A stretch of DNA of 60,409 bases from an uncultured Prevotellaceae bacterium. GTDB taxonomy: Bacteria; Bacteroidota; Bacteroidia; Bacteroidales; Bacteroidaceae. Positions within the stretch are counted from its first letter, which is position 1; every line of letters begins with the position of its first letter. A program made the translations under genes and the position numbers. Shown piece by piece: positions 17,652 through 25,004 of the stretch. The notes under the pieces are model-generated. The model was not told where the DNA came from. It ran no database searches and was given only the letters and a program-made list of their open reading frames with translations. The stretch covers positions 1-60,409 of the forward strand of contig CACZBS010000020.1 of the NCBI GenBank assembly GCA_902779455.1, in the 5' to 3' direction.

Positions 17652-18326
17652 TCATTTTCTTAGATAGTTTCCGTCCAGGACGTCAAAAAAATTCTTCTTG
17701 TTCCGAATGAGCCAGTTAAAGTTTACTTTGCTCCGAAAATCGTTCGAGCGCAGGTAGTTCTTATCTGTTACGTCGCTGGCTTGCAATAGGACCTTATATA
17801 ACATACTCTTTGCCGTTTCATAAGAAGACTTATACTGCGCCATGCAGTCATGTACTCTTTCCCGAATAACCTCTTTCTGTTCGTCACGGAATTTACCATG
17901 TTGCAGACATTGAAGTGGACTGCCAGGTTTGTTGTTCCATTGATTCTTAGCCCACTCATCCAGCAATTTGTCCCAATCGATACCATCATCATCATCTCCT
18001 TCACGTATAGAGGAGGATTCTTTTTCTATTTCTATTTCTTCTTCGCTATCGGCTTGCGATTCTTTTGCTATTGGTTTGCTATTCGTTTGCCATCGTTTAT
18101 CCAATCCTTTTTTCCCTGCTTCAGTGCGCACCTCAGAAATCTTGATACCCTTGTCGATACTTGGCTTTATCATTTCCCATAGGGTTTTAGAAGTCCCTTC
18201 AAGTACGGGTTCAGCGTCGTCAAGAGCATAATTGCACATCTGTTTAACAAAAAATCCGAACTCAGCGTCTGTTAAAATCTCCGCAGGCTTCAAGTAGCTT
18301 CGGAAAAAAATAAACTTATCTCTCAT
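17652..18326 (-). CDS. DUF6291-like protein, possible helicase loader
   Basis: A 224-residue protein whose N-terminus (MRDKFIFFRSYLKPAEIL, then FGFFVKQMCNYALD) matches my memory of the DUF6291 group found in Bacteroidota phages. A charged, low-complexity linker (about residues 82-115, SEEEIEIEKESS and GDDDDGID) separates it from a helical C-terminal part. The gene ends 3 bases before dnaB. The combination of an N-terminal DNA-binding-like domain, linker and C-terminal domain directly before a DnaB gene is typical of phage replisome organiser or helicase-loader proteins. That role is inferred from context. Confidence 0.7.
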   Translation of the reverse strand: MRDKFIFFRSYLKPAEILTDAEFGFFVKQMCNYALDDAEPVLEGTSKTLWEMIKPSIDKGIKISEVRTEAGKKGLDKRWQTNSKPIAKESQADSEEEIEIEKESSSIREGDDDDGIDWDKLLDEWAKNQWNNKPGSPLQCLQHGKFRDEQKEVIRERVHDCMAQYKSSYETAKSMLYKVLLQASDVTDKNYLRSNDFRSKVNFNWLIRNKKNFFDVLDGNYLRK

Positions 18327-18329
18327 ACC

Positions 18330-18551
18330 TTAACCTTTGATAAAAATCGTAAACTCCATAGCGCGCTCACCAGTGTAGAAATCCCGTCGGACTCCTGTGC
18401 AGCATACAACACCTTCTTCCCGTAATCGTGAAAGGATATAACAAATGTTGGCTCGTTCAATGCCCGTGCCCTTGGAACACTCGAGCATCGTACTTTTATG
18501 CGAACTGAACCAATCAAGAATTCGCTGCCGTTGGAATGGTATTTTCTTCAT
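18330..18551 (-). CDS. small winged-helix-like DNA-binding protein
   Basis: A 73-residue protein (MKKIPFQRQRILDWFSSHKS..., then GIERANICYILSRLREEGVV) with the helix-helix-recognition-helix-wing pattern of a minimal winged helix. It overlaps the preceding HTH gene by 38 bases and ends 3 bases before the DUF6291-like start. It is probably a regulator or replication accessory. Family is not recognised. Confidence 0.65.
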   Translation of the reverse strand: MKKIPFQRQRILDWFSSHKSTMLECSKGTGIERANICYILSRLREEGVVCCTGVRRDFYTGERAMEFTIFIKG

Positions 18552-18849
18552 CGTTTGTAGAATTATTAACAGTTATATTTTGGAGGATCGATGAAGAATT
18601 TGTATCTTTGCAAACGGATTTGAAACTCTCTTCATTCCTCCCCTCTCCGTCGGTGCTGCCAACACCGACTTTTTCTTTATATGCCATTAAGGAGCTTAGT
18701 TCCTCTCGAGACAATAGTACCCGTCGCTTACCTTGCCGGTAAGTCGTCAACATTCCGTCCCTTCGCCATCTGTAGATGGTCGCTCGTGAGAAGTGGAATT
18801 CCACCGGGACGTCATTCAATGTGATAAAATCTGAGTCTGCCATAAACAT
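18514..18849 (-). CDS. HTH_17/excisionase-like DNA-binding protein
   Basis: A 111-residue protein. Residues 8-55 form a MerR/excisionase-type helix-turn-helix (TLNDVPVEFHFSRATIYRWR, then GKRRVLLSREELSSL). The C-terminal half is polar and probably unstructured. It is the first gene of the leftward replication operon, 14 bases behind a -7 box. Proteins of this kind act as excisionases, assist integrase directionality, or control early transcription; the sequence does not separate these. Confidence 0.78.
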   Translation of the reverse strand: MFMADSDFITLNDVPVEFHFSRATIYRWRRDGMLTTYRQGKRRVLLSREELSSLMAYKEKVGVGSTDGEGRNEESFKSVCKDTNSSSILQNITVNNSTNDEENTIPTAANS

Positions 18850-18862
18850 AAAATTTCACTTG

Positions 18863-18870
18863 CAAAAATA
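18863..18870 (-). promoter_or_regulatory. -7 box of the replication operon
   Basis: Minus-strand TATTTTTG followed by CAAG. It would drive the leftward run of genes from 18849 to 14630, the whole replication module. Confidence 0.6.
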
Positions 18871-18977
18871 CGTTTTATTGTGAATCATAAGAGAACAATT
18901 CGGTTCAAAGCTGTTACACTTTTCAAAGTGTGCTAAAAAAGCGCTATTTCTGGTCCCATAGAGGTGAAAATTATATG

Positions 18978-18985
18978 TATCTTTG
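18978..18985 (+). promoter_or_regulatory. -7 box of a short plus-strand transcript
   Basis: TATCTTTG followed by CATT is a perfect -7 match on the plus strand in the gap between two minus-strand genes. No gene of ordinary length follows it. Confidence 0.55.
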
Positions 18986-18991
18986 CATTGC

Positions 18992-19080
18992 AGGGAAACA
19001 CTCTGTAATGGTTTATATGTGTACGTGTGGGACAAAGCAACTCCTGTGAAAGGCAGATGACATAAGTTGTCTGCCTTTAT
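18992..19080 (+). ncRNA. candidate small RNA with a 13-residue open frame
   Basis: Downstream of the promoter at 18978 comes a 13-codon open frame (19008-19049, MVYMCTCGTKQLL) and at once a hairpin at 19049-19078: AAAGGCA, bulge GAT, GACA, loop TAAGT, TGTC, TGCCTTT. The transcript would be about 90 bases and runs towards the HTH gene ending at 19077, overlapping its stop codon. It may be a small regulatory RNA, an antisense control of the neighbouring gene, or a micro-peptide gene. Confidence 0.4.
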
Positions 19081-19337
19081 TCACCAAAGACTTGCTTTAG
19101 CTCCGATAGCCTATAGTGCTTCTCAACGCCACGACGCACAGGATGCAGCAAATCACCGCGCTCGTAATTCTTAAGCGTTTGTTTACACACGCCATATTTA
19201 CCCGTGACGACCGAGGTGGGCAACCATTCCTCTGCCAACCGACTCTCACTCCAGGCCATGAAGGCCTCCCGAAGGTCTGCAGCTGATACTACGAGCTGTA
19301 ATTGATGGCCAGATTGCAATAACGAATTTATATCCAT
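19077..19337 (-). CDS. HTH protein of the integrated element (MerR/excisionase-like)
   Basis: An 86-residue protein starting MDINSLLQSGHQLQLVV. The C-terminal half (TSVVTGKYGVCKQTLKNYER, then HYRLSELKQVF) is a MerR/excisionase-type DNA-binding unit preceded by a helix containing EAFMAWSESRLAEE. The ATG at 19337 was chosen because a -7 box lies at 19357-19364; the longer open frame upstream of it would not be transcribed. It stands alone between the integrase operon and the replication operon. An excisionase or replication-control role is likely but unproved. Confidence 0.72.
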   Translation of the reverse strand: MDINSLLQSGHQLQLVVSAADLREAFMAWSESRLAEEWLPTSVVTGKYGVCKQTLKNYERGDLLHPVRRGVEKHYRLSELKQVFGE

Positions 19338-19356
19338 ACTGATGCTGTTTTGTTTG

Positions 19357-19364
19357 CAAAGATA
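19357..19364 (-). promoter_or_regulatory. -7 box of the 86-residue HTH gene
   Basis: Minus-strand TATCTTTG followed by CAAAC, 20 bases before the chosen start codon. It decides the start of that gene. Confidence 0.6.
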
Positions 19365-19458
19365 ATTGGAAAATTCATCGATTAAGCACAAAAATTCAAA
19401 ATTCAAGTGTTTTGGTCAATGTATTCAAGTTTAGTCAAGCAAAAAAAAAGCGTAACCA

Positions 19459-19992
19459 TTACCGGTCACGCTCAATAATCGCCTGATACTCACGAATGAT
19501 TGCCTCAACTTTTTTTCCAGGCTTCCGGCCAAACGCTTCGGACCAATTCTGTTTACTCCGCACATCAAAGCCAAAAGATGCCAACTCGCACCTTACAGGT
19601 TCAATTCTCCGATAGCTATTGAAACACCCCAGTTTTATCAAAGCTTGAAGCTCATGAACAATCTGTGCACCTTGCAACCCATGACAACGATTCAAAAAGG
19701 CGTTTAATATTTCGGCATTTTTGAACATGCTAGTCAGCCTGGGTGATGGTCTCTTCTCTCCTTTGTAGCCGAGATATTTTTTATAAAACTCAACCGCCTC
19801 CAATTTGAACAATTCCTGCTCAATATAATATTGCGTCCACTCTTGTTCCTCTTCTGGGTCAAGATAATAAGCATCTTCTTCACGCTGACGCTGACGCTCA
19901 TCTTCTTCATCACTCCTCTGAAACGAAAGCTCCAATTCATAACGCTCCTCTTCGGTGAGGTCGTTCCAATCACCTTCTAAAATCTCCAACAT
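19459..19992 (-). CDS. hypothetical protein co-transcribed with integrase
   Basis: A 177-residue protein. The first 60 residues are very acidic and rich in Glu, Gln and Arg (ELELSFQRSDEEDERQRQRE), probably a helical or disordered region. Residues 75-177 are basic and contain FLNRCHGLQGAQIVHELQAL and FGRKPGKKVEAIIREYQAI. No domain was recognised. It starts 2 bases after the integrase gene ends, so it is almost certainly translated from the integrase message and may help integration or control it. Confidence 0.68.
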   Translation of the reverse strand: MLEILEGDWNDLTEEERYELELSFQRSDEEDERQRQREEDAYYLDPEEEQEWTQYYIEQELFKLEAVEFYKKYLGYKGEKRPSPRLTSMFKNAEILNAFLNRCHGLQGAQIVHELQALIKLGCFNSYRRIEPVRCELASFGFDVRSKQNWSEAFGRKPGKKVEAIIREYQAIIERDR

Positions 19993-19994
19993 AT

Positions 19995-21464
19995 CTATTC
20001 AATTAATGCAATAATTCTCCGTTTTGTCTCATCGTCTATTGTCCGGTACCTGGCAAAGGCTTTTGAGCCTTCCGCATGGCCAGACATTGAGCCTATAAGA
20101 TTCGGGTCTTGGACTTGGTGGTACAGACATCCGATGAAGGTGCGGCGAGCCATGTGGCTGCTTGCCACCTCATTGATAGGCCGTTGTTCCTCTTTGTCTG
20201 TTGCTGGATTAAGCACAGTGACCATCCTTTTGACACCACAGCGCGTCAACACTTCCTTAATGGCATCGTTGTACTTTTGCGGACTGATGAAGGGAAACAA
20301 CCGCCCCTCTGGATCAATGCCATGATATTTAGCCACAAGCATCGATGCACGCTCATTCAATGGCACGGTGACCGTGAGAGGCTTGTTGTCCTTGGTTTTT
20401 TGGGGAACATACTGAAGCATTCCATTAACAATATTGCTCTCGCGTAGGGTTATCAGATCGCTTACACGGCATCCGACCAGGCATTGGAATATAAACACAT
20501 CCCTTTGGGTGCTCAACCTCACATCATCTGACAAGTCGGCTTCAGCAATAAGGTTACGCTCATCTAATGCGAGGTAAAACGGCGTTCCATACTTCTCGAC
20601 GCCGCACCTGACACGTTCAAATGGCTTGTTATCGGTGTAACCCTCACTGTTGAGCCACGTGAAGAATGCTTTGAGCCGTTTCTTGTGACCGACGAGGGTA
20701 TTCCGGCCTCGTTGGACTAACTTCTGCTGTTTCCGCTGAGGCCTAACCTCTGCAGGGTACCTAGCGAAAATTTTCTTGAAAATCTTCGGGTAGTCATCTG
20801 CCAGCTGCTTTTCATTGGCCATGTAGTCGAAAAAATCTTCCAAGGTTTCTTTGTTGATGGTCTCGATACCGAACTCAAAATTTTTCATTTCCGGGTTTAC
20901 AACTCTCACAAACATCTCATAACGGGCCATTATTCGCGCAAGCACCCTAAACTCCGCTGTGCGCGAAACAGACAATTTGCGCCTTTCAAGATAGAAGTTT
21001 ATAACCTCAAAGAAAGACTTAGCCTTAACGGTATTACTATTGTCATCTGGCTTTTCCATCTTAGAAAGCAGAACATCTTTCAGAAATGTCGGACTGATAG
21101 CCGATGCAGGCGTTTTCCGGCTATTGGCAAGTATCTCTTCAATAACATCATGGGTAACACTTTCTCCAAGCGACTCAAGTCCGTTGCAAATGACCGTCAG
21201 TCTGTTGACAAATTCCATCAGCATCGTTCGTGCTTCTTCGGCCTCCTTGACCTCACGCATGTTAAACCGCCCTTTCTTGGGTGGTACAATGCCGTAAACA
21301 ATTCCATGCTTAGTTTCCTGCACCACTTTGAAATAGTCTGGATTGACATAAATACCACTCTTGAAACACGGCCGTTGTGAGCGTGAAATCGTGAGTTTGA
21401 CAATGACCTGGCTTTTGCCGTCAGTGCCTCTTTTGTTCGATAGCCTTAATGATGTTGCTGCCAT
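19995..21464 (-). CDS. int: tyrosine recombinase/integrase
   Basis: A 489-residue protein with the Bacteroidota integrase layout: N-terminal arm-binding domain (about 1-120), SAM-like core-binding domain (about 145-280) and catalytic domain (about 295-489). Catalytic residues are visible: Arg333 in GCRVSDLI, His437 and Arg440 in SHMARR, His463 in GHAEGS, and Tyr473 in FARYRTID. It should integrate and excise the element at the 17-bp repeat in tRNA-Arg. It is encoded in the middle of the element, not at its end, and is read away from the right-hand attachment site. All catalytic residues are present, so mobility is plausible. Confidence 0.95.
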   Translation of the reverse strand: MAATSLRLSNKRGTDGKSQVIVKLTISRSQRPCFKSGIYVNPDYFKVVQETKHGIVYGIVPPKKGRFNMREVKEAEEARTMLMEFVNRLTVICNGLESLGESVTHDVIEEILANSRKTPASAISPTFLKDVLLSKMEKPDDNSNTVKAKSFFEVINFYLERRKLSVSRTAEFRVLARIMARYEMFVRVVNPEMKNFEFGIETINKETLEDFFDYMANEKQLADDYPKIFKKIFARYPAEVRPQRKQQKLVQRGRNTLVGHKKRLKAFFTWLNSEGYTDNKPFERVRCGVEKYGTPFYLALDERNLIAEADLSDDVRLSTQRDVFIFQCLVGCRVSDLITLRESNIVNGMLQYVPQKTKDNKPLTVTVPLNERASMLVAKYHGIDPEGRLFPFISPQKYNDAIKEVLTRCGVKRMVTVLNPATDKEEQRPINEVASSHMARRTFIGCLYHQVQDPNLIGSMSGHAEGSKAFARYRTIDDETKRRIIALIE

Positions 21465-21547
21465 ATCTCATATATTTTGGTTATTACTTGTTTTCTATTA
21501 AAATAGGGCGCGTTTCACAACGGACCCACCTAAGTTAAACATAATAG

Positions 21548-22423
21548 TTATCTCAGTGCCGCTGCACGAGTTTTGAAGAAAGTCTTTTCGCTTTCGCTGA
21601 TGAAAGGTATTTCGTCGATATTGTTAACAACGCCTGTGAAGGTGTTCTTTGATGACCATTCGACCAACTTTGCACAAAATCGTACCCAATTAGAAATCTT
21701 CTCAAAATCGGTTGAGCCTTGGTGCTGTCTGAATTCGATTGTGCCATGACGATTTATAGACATCGGATTCACCTTGAAATAACGGCTGCTAAGCCTTCTT
21801 TGAACGTCTGATATAGAATTTATACCAGAATCAAAATCAAAGCCGCTGAGCGACTTGCAATAGGTATTATTGTCGCTTCTGCGTGAAGGTGCCATAAAAG
21901 TATCAATCACTTTCTCTAACTTCTGATAGTTCTTGAAAATATTGATAAACCACGTGTCTGTCATCCCTTTGACGCCTATATGAACATGCAAGCCCGTCGA
22001 GCGGTTAACCTTAGCATCGGCCTCATTAAGTGTCTTGCAGCAATTTTTTAGACTATCGAAGCCACTGTCATTGCCCTCTAAAACCGGTGACACACACTCG
22101 ATAGGATTGTCGCCGTGAATAGACGCATCACTTACAAATTTATAATAAGACCTGTTATCGGTATGATTGTAACCCTGGTATTCATAACGTACCCCGTTGA
22201 GTCGGGCTCTTTCAATAAAGCGGGCACGCATCATCAAACACTCGATTTCGACACCAAAGGTAAAAGAAAATTTGCCATCTGCCTCACGAAGAACAAACTC
22301 AACCTCATAAGGGGTAAAGCCCAGTTCAATGAGAGCTTTACACTTTTCATCTTTGCTCATCATCGACTCACGAACCTCATTAACTTGTTCGCTCAAACTC
22401 TTTTTGCAAAACCCTTTCTTCAT
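21548..22423 (-). CDS. putative amidoligase (COOH-NH2 ligase superfamily)
   Basis: A 291-residue protein. Conserved amidoligase blocks are visible: FGVEIECLM near residue 55, then DASIHGDNPIECVSPVLEG, RSTGLHVHIGVKG and HGTIEFRQHQGSTDFEKI. This superfamily has the glutamine-synthetase fold and uses ATP to join a carboxylate to an amine; members sit in phages and elements and were proposed to modify proteins, peptides or cell-wall precursors. The substrate here is unknown. The usual gene partner, a gamma-glutamyl cyclotransferase-like protein, was not seen. The gene is separated from integrase by 83 bases and is divergent from the XRE regulator, with a -7 box for each direction between them. 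Confidence 0.82.
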   Translation of the reverse strand: MKKGFCKKSLSEQVNEVRESMMSKDEKCKALIELGFTPYEVEFVLREADGKFSFTFGVEIECLMMRARFIERARLNGVRYEYQGYNHTDNRSYYKFVSDASIHGDNPIECVSPVLEGNDSGFDSLKNCCKTLNEADAKVNRSTGLHVHIGVKGMTDTWFINIFKNYQKLEKVIDTFMAPSRRSDNNTYCKSLSGFDFDSGINSISDVQRRLSSRYFKVNPMSINRHGTIEFRQHQGSTDFEKISNWVRFCAKLVEWSSKNTFTGVVNNIDEIPFISESEKTFFKTRAAALR

Positions 22424-22450
22424 AAAACAATTACTTTAATAATTACGGTG

Positions 22451-22458
22451 CAAAGATA
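22451..22458 (-). promoter_or_regulatory. -7 box of the amidoligase gene
   Basis: Minus-strand TATCTTTG followed by CACC, 28 bases before the start codon. It is back-to-back with the XRE gene promoter about 100 bases away, so the XRE protein could control both. Confidence 0.65.
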
Positions 22459-22553
22459 AATAATTTATTTACTATAGCAAAATATTGGTTTATTATTTAA
22501 CAAAGTTTAGTAAAGTAATTCTTTTATTTGTTGGGAGTTAGATGAAATATTTG

Positions 22554-22561
22554 TATATTTG
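22554..22561 (+). promoter_or_regulatory. -7 box of the XRE regulator gene
   Basis: TATATTTG followed by CAGTC fits TAnnTTTG and fixes the start codon at 22587 rather than the in-frame ATG at 22542. Confidence 0.65.
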
Positions 22562-22586
22562 CAGTCGAATTACAATTATATCATTT

Positions 22587-22949
22587 ATGGAAACGACTAA
22601 AAAATACAGGGACATTGCAGTTAAGGCATTCCGCCTTGATGAAATTTTGAAAGAACGGAAAATATCCCAGGCAGCTTTTTCCAAGATGCTTGAGGATGTT
22701 GGCGTGAAAAAATCAAAGGTGATCATTTCTCAGTTTGCGACGGGGAAGGCTCTTCCATCCTTAGAAACCCTCGCAGCATTTGCAGAGGTGCTCGACATTC
22801 CAATGTGGCAGTTCATTGCCCCCCCCCCAACGGAAGGCATATCACCAATAGAAGGGGATCTTGGTTCCGAGGCTGATGGTGGTGAAGTTACTATTGAGTG
22901 CCCTCATTGCCAGAAGAAGATATTTGTCGACTTTAAGGCACATAAATAA
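22587..22949 (+). CDS. XRE-family regulator with C-terminal zinc-ribbon-like motif
   Basis: A 120-residue protein. Residues about 15-75 form an XRE helix-turn-helix (ERKISQAAFSKMLEDVGV, KVIISQFATGKALPSLETL). The end (IECPHCQKKIFVDF) holds a CxxC knuckle like half a zinc ribbon. Between the two parts the code APPP is written in a run of ten C (22819-22828). A gain or loss of one C would cut off the C-terminal part, so the gene may switch by slippage. It is the first gene of the rightward arm and divergent from the amidoligase gene, the position of a phage-type repressor. Confidence 0.85.
   Translation: METTKKYRDIAVKAFRLDEILKERKISQAAFSKMLEDVGVKKSKVIISQFATGKALPSLETLAAFAEVLDIPMWQFIAPPPTEGISPIEGDLGSEADGGEVTIECPHCQKKIFVDFKAHK
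22819..22828 (+). repeat. homopolymer tract C10 in the regulator gene
   Basis: Ten consecutive C within the coding region, between the DNA-binding part and the cysteine-containing end. It is the longest C run seen in any gene of this window. Confidence 0.9.
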
Positions 22950-22968
22950 TTTCTTATATGACACACAA

Positions 22969-23007
22969 ACGGGGAATAGCACGAATTATCAGCTATTCCC
23001 CGTTTTT
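22969..23007 (+). terminator. intrinsic terminator after the XRE gene
   Basis: ACGGGGAATAGC, 11-base loop, GCTATTCCCCGT, then TTTT: a perfect 12-bp stem with a T run, 20 bases after the stop codon. It separates the regulator from the following genes. Confidence 0.9.
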
Positions 23008-23152
23008 CGTTCACATTTTTCATCAAGTGATAAAGAATACCTTTTCAAGGTGTTAAACATATACTTTATTAAATAATTGTGAATTATAAGTATTCCTTTA
23101 TTAAATGATATTAAAAAATAAAGTAATATTTTGTTGCTATAAAGTATTTCTT

Positions 23153-23160
23153 TATCTTTG
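23153..23160 (+). promoter_or_regulatory. -7 box of the DUF2693 gene
   Basis: TATCTTTG followed by CATC. It excludes the upstream in-frame ATG at 23105 and supports 23204 as the start. Confidence 0.65.
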
Positions 23161-23203
23161 CATCACAATTAAGAAAGTCATTCACCTAATAAAATTAAAA
23201 GGT

Positions 23204-23536
23204 ATGAGCACAACGGTTAAGAATAAGATGAGAGAAGTGATGCAACTTGCACATCAGTTCATTCGTAAGAACGGCATGAGTCTCAGCGAGGCTTTAAAAA
23301 CTGCCTGGGTAAACATCAAACTCAAGGCAGCTATGAAAAACCGTATTGTCAAGTTTTATTTCACCAAGGTTTCAGGCGAGATTCGTGAGGCCTATGGCAC
23401 GCTGGCAGATGGGATTATCCCTGCTGTAGAGGGCAACAGCAGCCGCAAACAGAACGACACCTGCCAGACGTACTACGATTGTGAAAAAGAGGCTTGGCGG
23501 TGCTTTAAAAAGGCTAATTTGCTTCGTTTAGCATAG
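23204..23536 (+). CDS. SH3-barrel-fold protein (DUF2693-like)
   Basis: A 110-residue protein. The N-terminal helix pair (MREVMQLAHQFIRKNGMSLS, EALKTAWVNIKLKAAM) and the following strands (IVKFYFTKVSGEIREAYGTL) match the DUF2693/SH3 beta-barrel proteins common on Bacteroidota plasmids, conjugative elements and phages. The C-terminus (YYDCEKEAWRCFKKANL) contains two Cys. Function of the family is unknown; nucleic-acid binding is plausible from its fold. It has its own promoter, and the next gene follows after 66 bases. Confidence 0.8.
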   Translation: MSTTVKNKMREVMQLAHQFIRKNGMSLSEALKTAWVNIKLKAAMKNRIVKFYFTKVSGEIREAYGTLADGIIPAVEGNSSRKQNDTCQTYYDCEKEAWRCFKKANLLRLA

Positions 23537-23602
23537 AGTGACAATAGTGGGTGCACACTTAAAATCGCGTAATTACTATTATCAATCAAAGTTTTAACCA
23601 TT

Positions 23603-23872
23603 ATGAGCGAAAGAATTTTTGAGAACGAGAAAGTGATTATCACAAGTGAGGTTATCGGTGAGGCCGATTATCCCGTAACAGTAGTAAAAAACAAGAAGAC
23701 GGGAAAACGCCGGGCTTTCATACCTCAAGACGGCTCTTTGGAGATAAGTTATACCGAGGCAGGTTCTGTCGTCACTAATGACATCGTTTGGTTTGGCAGA
23801 TTCAGTTATGAGACAGGAATCCCATTCATTAAGAAGAAAGGCTTTTGCATAGCCGTTGACCTTGCGTCATGA
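23603..23872 (+). CDS. hypothetical small protein of integrated element
   Basis: An 89-residue protein, mostly beta by appearance (KVIITSEVIGEADYPVTVV, KKTGKRRAFIPQDG). No signal peptide, membrane segment or known domain. It is in the rightward arm between two other small genes and has normal codon use for the element. No function can be assigned. Confidence 0.6.
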   Translation: MSERIFENEKVIITSEVIGEADYPVTVVKNKKTGKRRAFIPQDGSLEISYTEAGSVVTNDIVWFGRFSYETGIPFIKKKGFCIAVDLAS

Positions 23873-23943
23873 ATCTATTGGCACACTTTAATAATTGTGA
23901 CATTTAATTAAGCAAAGATAGGTGAGAATTTCTCTTTTATCAC

Positions 23944-23951
23944 TATCTTTG
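23944..23951 (+). promoter_or_regulatory. -7 box in the rightward arm
   Basis: TATCTTTG followed by CTTC, 20 bases before the ATG at 23972. It probably drives the run of genes from 23972 to 26952, including the PAPS-reductase and ParB-like genes. Confidence 0.65.
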
Positions 23952-23971
23952 CTTCGTGATTTATCAGCGAC

Positions 23972-24274
23972 ATGACAACATTAAAAATTCGAGAGGACAT
24001 ATTTCAGAGCCTCATAAACAATGGTTCTGCAGTCATCACTTTTGAGGGTGGTGCTGCGGAAGACTACTCTATCAATGAGTCAGGGCGTGGCGTACCATAC
24101 AGGGAATTTACTATATCCGAATCCATTGATGAGAAAAAAATGACTGCGCAGGTTATTATTTTAGGATGCAAGGTAATTCTCGATGACGATAAAGCACTGG
24201 AAGTTCTTGTCGATGATGCAATAGCTTGGAATGCTACCGAGATTCATGATAACAAGGCTAACAATTTGATTTAA
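23972..24274 (+). CDS. hypothetical small protein, first of the right-arm operon
   Basis: A 100-residue acidic protein (MTTLKIREDIFQSLINNG, then VIILGCKVILDDDKALEVLV). No domain was recognised and there is no export signal. It is 6 bases from the ASCH gene that follows, so the two are translated together. It may be a partner of the ASCH protein, but nothing in the sequence shows this directly. Confidence 0.62.
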   Translation: MTTLKIREDIFQSLINNGSAVITFEGGAAEDYSINESGRGVPYREFTISESIDEKKMTAQVIILGCKVILDDDKALEVLVDDAIAWNATEIHDNKANNLI

Positions 24275-24280
24275 TAACAT

Positions 24281-24700
24281 ATGACAAAGAAAGAGTACAT
24301 AGGGCAAGGCAAAAAGGTCTTGACGTTACAAATTGACAGGAGGTGTTTTGAAGCTATCAAGAGCGGCAGACAACTCATCGAGCACCGTTACATCTACCCT
24401 CGAAACGCAAAGATGTATGTCAATTTTGAGGCCGATGGAAAGGTTTATCAGAGTCAAGATGAAATACCTGCAGACGTAGAAGAGCTCAAGCCCGTGCCAA
24501 TTAAGTATGATGCACTTTACCTCATCAATGGCAGGCGTCTGGATGCACCGCGAATGATGATTGAAGTCAAAGACGCTGAATTCTATATCTTAACGGACGA
24601 GGAAGGCAACGATCTTACGTTTATGCAGGACGGTTGTGAATATTATGTCTCGCAGGTCTGGTATCATCTCGGCAATGTGGTATTTACTGAGAATTGTTAA
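24281..24700 (+). CDS. ASCH-domain-like protein
   Basis: A 139-residue protein. The start (KVLTLQIDRRCFEAIKSGRQ, then LIEHRYIYPRN) resembles the ASCH domain, whose hallmark is a basic residue pattern after a short strand and helix (IxxGxKxxEhR). ASCH proteins bind or act on RNA or modified nucleosides; one known activity is cleavage of N4-acetylcytidine. The rest (DALYLINGRRLDAPRMMIEV, then YYVSQVWYHLGNV) fits the closing strands. It lies just before the small gene and the PAPS-reductase-like gene. The assignment rests on pattern only. Confidence 0.68.
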   Translation: MTKKEYIGQGKKVLTLQIDRRCFEAIKSGRQLIEHRYIYPRNAKMYVNFEADGKVYQSQDEIPADVEELKPVPIKYDALYLINGRRLDAPRMMIEVKDAEFYILTDEEGNDLTFMQDGCEYYVSQVWYHLGNVVFTENC

Positions 24701-24768
24701 TAATAATCAACTAAATTTTTAGCAGAGTCCAAAGTTTTGTAAACAGAGCAAATGGCCCTCGCCGCAAC

Positions 24769-25002
24769 ATGAATGGGGCAGGGCAAGGTGGAAGGCTTGT
24801 AGGCCGAAGAACAGAGGGTAACACCCGGGTAATTAACGGTATGCAACAGATAGGAAGCCGTGAAGCACGCCAGCAAGATCTTAACGCTGCTTTCAGTGCA
24901 GGTGACGTTAACAAGGCTGGCACCGGCAGGCTGGTGCGTAGTGGAAGAAATGCCGGACAATTCCGGCCTATCAGTCATCCTGCCCGAAGAAGTGACGTGT
25001 AA
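24769..25002 (+). CDS. hypothetical basic protein upstream of the PAPS-reductase gene
   Basis: A 77-residue protein very rich in Gly, Arg, Asn and Gln (GGRLVGRRTEGNTRVI, RLVRSGRNAGQFRPI), probably unfolded and nucleic-acid binding if real. The frame is open for a further 18 codons upstream to a stop near 24713, reading FSRVQSFVNRANGPRRN, so translation may begin earlier at GTA or another rare codon, or this may be the tail of an eroded larger gene. It ends 2 bases before the next start, which supports its being translated. Confidence 0.5.
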   Translation: MNGAGQGGRLVGRRTEGNTRVINGMQQIGSREARQQDLNAAFSAGDVNKAGTGRLVRSGRNAGQFRPISHPARRSDV

Positions 25003-25004
25003 TC

